Shown here: positions 7,004-10,493 of the stretch, piece after piece
Layout of the letters: every line of letters begins with the position of its first letter
How positions within the stretch are numbered: the stretch's first letter is position 1
DNA from: an archaeon
Lineage (GTDB): Archaea > Thermoproteota > QMWL01
Direction: 5' to 3'
Assembly (NCBI GenBank): GCA_003661605.2
Contig: QMWL02000018.1
Coordinates: 1-10,493 of the forward strand
DNA: 10,493 bases
Notes under the pieces: generated by a model
Told to the model about the DNA's origin: nothing
The model's database searches: none
What the model saw: the letters and a program-made list of their open reading frames with translations, nothing else
Program-made: the position numbers and the translations under genes

Positions 7004-9397
7004 ATGAGGAGTCGTGTATCCATGCCTGAGGAGGACGAGGGGGCTAGTCTACTAAAAAGGATCGCAGAATATTCCTTAAGATCTTGGCCCCCTATGATAA
7101 TTAGTGTGAATGAAATTGTTGAAATGCTAATTCACTGTCGTTACAAGTGGTGGTTAAAATATATGATAGGAATTCTTGACCCTGCAGATCCCATAGTTGA
7201 GAAAGTTAGCAAGGACGGCAGCAGAGTTCACAATTTTGTTATGGAACATCTTATTGAGTCGTTCTTCGGTAGCATGAGCAAAAACACTAATTCTACAGAA
7301 ACGGATGTTAATAGCGAAGAAGTAGCGCGTCTTCAAAGGAAGCAAATTGACGAATTCGTGGCGAAATGTATCGCGTTATTCCTCATGGATGAGGTAATAA
7401 AGCTCATCAATGACTTCGCGGAGGACATTTCCATGGATACGGGTAATCATATAAATGATGTAAAAGCACGATTACGCATTCTTATAGAACCGGACTTAGT
7501 TAGTGTCCAGCTGGGCATTATGGGTGCTCCTGATATAATTGTTGAGGACCCTGTATCTAGGAGAGCGTTAGTTATCGAGCTTAAGTCCAGAATCTTTCGG
7601 ATAAAAAGACTCATGTATGAAAGGATTCCTTCTGAGTCTGATGAGATAGACTTTATTGAAGCTATCGCCCTGTTGAGGGATATCATTAATGAGGTTAAGG
7701 GGATGAGTGTGATGAGTGATGAATGGGCGCTCTATCAGCTAGCGCTTTATGCAGTTTTAGAGGCGGAGAGGTTGGGATTTGCTACTGAGCTTCGTGATAA
7801 AATTTTAAGGGAGAAATGTAACATATCTTCGGTCTTATGGTTGATGCAAGTAGTAGATCATGTTAAAGAGAGCGCTATCGCTAGGACTATTATTGAGGAA
7901 GTAATGAGGAGACTTCCTGAAAGATTTCCTGTTGGGTTAAGTCTGGAGTTCTCTCCGCGCCAACTATTGAATGCGTTGAAGAAGCGTGTAATAAAGTGGT
8001 ATAAAATGTTCGATGATTATGTTACAAAACTCACTGAGCCTTTGCTTGATGGGCGTATTAGGTGTTTCATAGTTTACCCGTGGGGCAGAAAGGAGCTTTG
8101 GCCGAGAGTAAAACGGGAGAATCCACAGAAGGTTGTGGCAAGAATAAAATTATTAGTGTATGGAGCTTCTTTTGTGATGTTGGAGAAGATTCCATCAGAG
8201 GTGCTCCTGTCAAGGTTGCATGAATCGATCCTGCGCTCGTTAAGTGGATTAACAGATGAATGCCTTATTGAGAGTTATGATATCGTGGTTCGCGACGAAT
8301 GGCAGATATATAATCTGACACGAGAACTTGGGCGCACATGTTGCAATGCTTGGAGAATAGCACGACAGCTTTTATCAGACATACGTCAAACGTATCTTAA
8401 CTTCTTGTTGAACATGATAAGTATAGACAAAGGTTTATCATTCTTAATACGAATCGCACATTCCCCACCCACAATAAGAAGGGGACGTGGGAAGTATGAT
8501 AAATGCCGGGCATGCCACGAGATGTTACGTAATATATGCGTTTTTTATCAATGGTACAGAAATGTGGTTAAAGGCATGAAAATGAGACCTCCTTCTCAAG
8601 AAGATCTAGCCCAAAGGGCTTTAGAGGCACTTTATGAGATCGCAGAACGTATAAGGCGTGAATCTGCGGATGACTTAAGAGAAGCTTGGGTAATCTCTTG
8701 GATAGCTAGATTTAATCTGATGAATGATTTAGTCGATAAATATAGACCGTACCTGGGTCTAGAGAAACTCGTAAGTGATATAATGAGGAGGTCTGGCCGA
8801 GTCTATTATGGATATCTAATTGCCGCTCTTAAAGCTTATTTACGTGGGATAAGCGCTCAGGCCAGAAGATCAATTGAAGTAGAGTTGGGTATTAACGATG
8901 TCGCTGAAATATCGTTCGATATCTTTGATAATGCCGAAATTGTAGTGGAGCCGGACCAGGATAAGTATTACATGATACTTGAGAGAAGTTACAGAACCCC
9001 GCGAGCTGTCGGAGATCGTATAGATCTAGGAAGACCCGAGTTAAAACCAATTTTCAAGCAGACTCCTGTTTTAGTGATTTGTTTGAGAGACTATGGTTCA
9101 ACGCCGTTACTTAAAGTTTCAGTTGCCGCTATGGTGGATAGTGTAACATACGATCCGGAGAGAGATCGCATAATGATTCGCCTAAGACCATTGCCCTATT
9201 ATCTTAGAGCGAAAATGCAATTTCTGATGTTAAAAGCTCTATTTGATATTAATCCTAATTTGAAGTACGATCTGTTAGTATTGCATATCAAGACCTCAAT
9301 AGCCAGGCTGCTACTACCAGCTGTCGCAGCATATGAAATGGATAAGGTCATAAGGTTCCTTAGTACGGCGCTACACGCGCGGGAAGAAGCCGAGTAG
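7004..9397 (+). CDS. Cas4/RecB-type Fe-S nuclease with an extra C-terminal domain
   Basis: A 797-residue protein from ATG 7004 (GAGGGG six bases upstream; ATG 7022 is less likely). The full set of RecB/Cas4 PD-(D/E)XK marks is present. Cys45 lies in LIHCRYKWWLKY, His76 in GSRVHNFV, Asp177 in GAPD, Glu192 and Lys194 in IELK, and Gln245 with Tyr249 in YQLALYA. Cys501, Cys504 and Cys512 (CRACHEMLRNIC) would complete a 4Fe-4S cluster with Cys45, as in Cas4, AddB and Dna2. These enzymes cut or resect single-stranded DNA ends. Residues 250-500 form a long insert. Residues about 660-797 include a beta-rich stretch (PVLVICLRDYG, then MVDSVTYDPERDRIMIRL) that may be a barrel like the one before the ATPase in Dna2/UPF1 helicases. 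At 797 residues it far exceeds Cas4 (about 200). No cas genes or CRISPR are nearby. Confidence 0.82.
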   Translation: MRSRVSMPEEDEGASLLKRIAEYSLRSWPPMIISVNEIVEMLIHCRYKWWLKYMIGILDPADPIVEKVSKDGSRVHNFVMEHLIESFFGSMSKNTNSTETDVNSEEVARLQRKQIDEFVAKCIALFLMDEVIKLINDFAEDISMDTGNHINDVKARLRILIEPDLVSVQLGIMGAPDIIVEDPVSRRALVIELKSRIFRIKRLMYERIPSESDEIDFIEAIALLRDIINEVKGMSVMSDEWALYQLALYAVLEAERLGFATELRDKILREKCNISSVLWLMQVVDHVKESAIARTIIEEVMRRLPERFPVGLSLEFSPRQLLNALKKRVIKWYKMFDDYVTKLTEPLLDGRIRCFIVYPWGRKELWPRVKRENPQKVVARIKLLVYGASFVMLEKIPSEVLLSRLHESILRSLSGLTDECLIESYDIVVRDEWQIYNLTRELGRTCCNAWRIARQLLSDIRQTYLNFLLNMISIDKGLSFLIRIAHSPPTIRRGRGKYDKCRACHEMLRNICVFYQWYRNVVKGMKMRPPSQEDLAQRALEALYEIAERIRRESADDLREAWVISWIARFNLMNDLVDKYRPYLGLEKLVSDIMRRSGRVYYGYLIAALKAYLRGISAQARRSIEVELGINDVAEISFDIFDNAEIVVEPDQDKYYMILERSYRTPRAVGDRIDLGRPELKPIFKQTPVLVICLRDYGSTPLLKVSVAAMVDSVTYDPERDRIMIRLRPLPYYLRAKMQFLMLKALFDINPNLKYDLLVLHIKTSIARLLLPAVAAYEMDKVIRFLSTALHAREEAE

Positions 9398-9429
9398 CGA
9401 TCGTCGTCATAGAAGGTAAGTTGTGTAGC

Positions 9430-10282
9430 TTAAGAGTGCTTGCGAGCCCTTCTTAAGGCAACTTCTGCATCGCGGCCCAATAGATGCACGTAGATGGCCG
9501 CCATGCGGCTTGACATGCTCCGGCCCGCTACCACCTTGAGCTCCTGCTCCGTGAGCACGCGGGCCAGCTCCGTCATGCGCGTGTGCCTGGGCATGGGGGG
9601 ATGTACGGGCCGCCTCAGGCCAGCTCTTCTCGCGGCCCTCGCGAGCATGCCTCTCGCGGCCTTAGGTGTGAGTGGGGTGCCCCTGGCCGTCGGGAAGAGC
9701 GGGGCGTCCGGGTCTCTGGACTCTCTTCTGTACCCTTGTCCCTTAGGTACTCTAGGAGAGGCTCCGCGGCCTCAAATACGACTAGCGTCCTCGCACCCGT
9801 CTTGCCTCGGACCTAAAAGCCTCACGCTCCCATCGAGCAGAGGCTGGACGTCCCTGAGGCGGAGGGAGCACAGCTCACCCACGTGCATGCCCGTTTTAGC
9901 CAGGATAGCGATGATCGCCCTGTCCCGTGGGCTCTTACATGCCTCAATGAGGGTGCGGACCTCCTCGGGGCTAAGGATCTTATCTCTCAGGTGCTCAGCC
10001 CGGGTGTAGAGGTCCCAAGTCCTGCCTCTCTCAGCCTCAAGCCAGGGCGGGAGCTCCCCGCGGTATCACTGAGATATCTTCGCTTACAAGTGCCCTCTTC
10101 CACCTGAAGTAAGTCTCGCGATTCGGCTCCGTAAGGTTCCTTATACCAGCCAGTCTCGCGAGTGATTTAGCCACCTTGAGGTAGTTGCGCCTGGCTTCCT
10201 CACTTCGCACTCTATCAGCTCGCTCTAGGAGGAACCTCTCGACCTCAGACCTAAGGGGTTCAGGGAGTTTCCTTATCATCAC
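9430..10282 (-). pseudogene. Decayed archaeal tyrosine recombinase (integrase)
   Basis: Four minus-strand frames join into one integrase. The N-terminal core-binding part runs from GTG 10282 (or ATG 10279) to TGA 10037. The next frame carries LSPEEVRTLIEACKSP and DRAIIAILAKTGMHVGEL, ending at TGA 9772. A third frame carries GKTGARTLVVFEAAEPLLEY. The last, from about 9725 to TAA 9430, carries RHTRMTELARVLTEQELKVV and MAAIYVHLLGRDAE. Shifts fall near 10040-10068, 9800-9813 and 9705-9725. Lys of GKTGAR, Arg of RHTR and the nucleophile Tyr of IYVHL are still there, but the first catalytic Arg (TGMRVGEL in relatives) is His, encoded by CAC at 9883-9885, and the His of the HxxR box seems to be Pro. 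An active enzyme of this type would move an integrative element; this copy should be inactive. Confidence 0.88.
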
Positions 10283-10370
10283 ACAGCGGTACGCGCGACC
10301 AGTAATAGGTCATTCACAAGCGGCTAGATTGCTAACGAAAAATCTGACAATTCTCGTATTCAACATCCCA

Positions 10371-10397
10371 TAAATTTTTAGACCCGACTATTTATTA
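10371..10397 (+). promoter_or_regulatory. Candidate promoter for the gene at the right edge
   Basis: Two AT-rich box A candidates, TAAATTTTTA (10371-10380) and CTATTTATTA (10388-10397), stand upstream of ATG 10422. The first would give a leader of about 20 bases with GAGG (10404-10407); the second would place the start site close to the ATG, a near-leaderless arrangement common in Crenarchaeota. I cannot choose between them. The stretch 10283-10370 shows nothing else. Confidence 0.4.
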
Positions 10398-10421
10398 ATC
10401 CTAGAGGCGAGGCCCGAGACC

Positions 10422-10493
10422 ATGCCAAGAAGAAAAGTGGTGACCCACATTAAGCCGTTTATAGGACGACGAGAAATGAGACGCTTGGTCCCT
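10422..10493 (+). CDS. Start of a hypothetical gene, 3' end outside the window
   Basis: ATG 10422 opens a frame that runs off the window after 24 codons. The visible sequence is strongly basic (it starts MPRRKVVTHIKPFIGRREMR), which would suit a nucleic-acid-binding protein but proves little at this length. GAGG at 10404-10407 and AT-rich promoter candidates upstream support a real start. No family can be named. Confidence 0.45.
   Translation, partial: MPRRKVVTHIKPFIGRREMRRLVP

Larger units (their letters stand above)
3360..10282. mobile_element. Probable integrated genomic island (ends approximate)
   Basis: The block from about 3360 to 9400 is AT-richer than both flanks: hand counts give 40-42% GC in two 60-base lines (5221 and 7201) against 55% (2461) and 60% (9901) outside. 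A decayed tyrosine recombinase adjoins the right side and a broken gene the left. This fits an acquired element carrying the helicase, DndC-like and nuclease genes. I found no direct-repeat att sites and no full tRNA target, so the ends are guesses. The integrase itself has flank-like composition, so it could belong to a different, older element. Confidence 0.4.

Noticed and set aside
7004..9397. A CRISPR-Cas locus, because of the Cas4-like nuclease
   Set aside because: No repeat-spacer array, Cas1, Cas2 or effector gene is visible. RecB-type Fe-S nucleases also occur in Dna2, AddB and defence proteins.
9429..9457. Inverted repeat CTTAAGA (9429-9435) / TCTTAAG (9451-9457) after the nuclease gene, as a terminator or att site
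   Set aside because: It is only 7 bp, AT-rich, with a 15-base loop and no following T-tract, and no second copy was found at the left side of the block. It may be chance.
9494..10009. A 171-codon plus-strand frame over the integrase region
   Set aside because: It lies antisense to clear tyrosine recombinase sequence and has no recognisable family features; high GC explains the long open frame.

Overview
The window looks like chromosomal DNA of a hyperthermophilic crenarchaeon-type archaeon. Shine-Dalgarno motifs match the archaeal GGAGGTGA series, AT-rich BRE/TATA-like boxes lie upstream of genes, Arg is often AGG/AGA and Ile often ATA, and GTG starts occur. The species cannot be named from the sequence.

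Left part (1-3250, GC-richer; one hand-counted line is about 55% GC). A 5'-truncated helical protein of unknown function overlaps a 96-residue unknown gene. After a 254-base gap with a TATA-like box and a possible leader peptide comes a two-gene unit: an unknown 296-residue helical protein, then a large PIN-domain nuclease. The best ribosome start for the PIN gene is in the wrong frame and is followed by a textbook U UUU UUC slippery site and a stop, so -1 frameshifting (or a one-base homopolymer change) would be needed to use it. Convergent to it is a broken gene ending in a ribbon-helix-helix-like segment. Positions 3251-3379 hold no gene I trust.

Centre (about 3380-9400, AT-richer; two hand-counted lines are 40-42% GC). 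This is the interesting block. A minus-strand operon encodes a UPF1/Dna2-like SF1 helicase, a DndC-like PP-loop sulfurtransferase and a small helical protein. Diverging from it across a short shared promoter region is a 797-residue Cas4/RecB-type Fe-S nuclease with an extra C-terminal domain. DndC relatives put sulfur into the DNA backbone (phosphorothioation). The helicase and nuclease together resemble the parts of a Dna2-type enzyme. I read the block as a candidate, possibly undescribed, DNA-sulfur modification and/or defence module. None of the usual partners (cysteine desulfurase DndA, DndB, DndD, DndE, DndFGH, Ssp or Pbe proteins) is in the window.

Right part (9430-10493, GC-rich; one hand-counted line is 60% GC). 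A decayed archaeal tyrosine recombinase lies next to the block. It has at least three frameshifts and its first catalytic Arg is changed to His. The start of one more gene follows. The composition step plus the integrase remnant suggest that the central block arrived on an integrative element and that the mobility gene has since decayed, while the long cargo genes stayed open.
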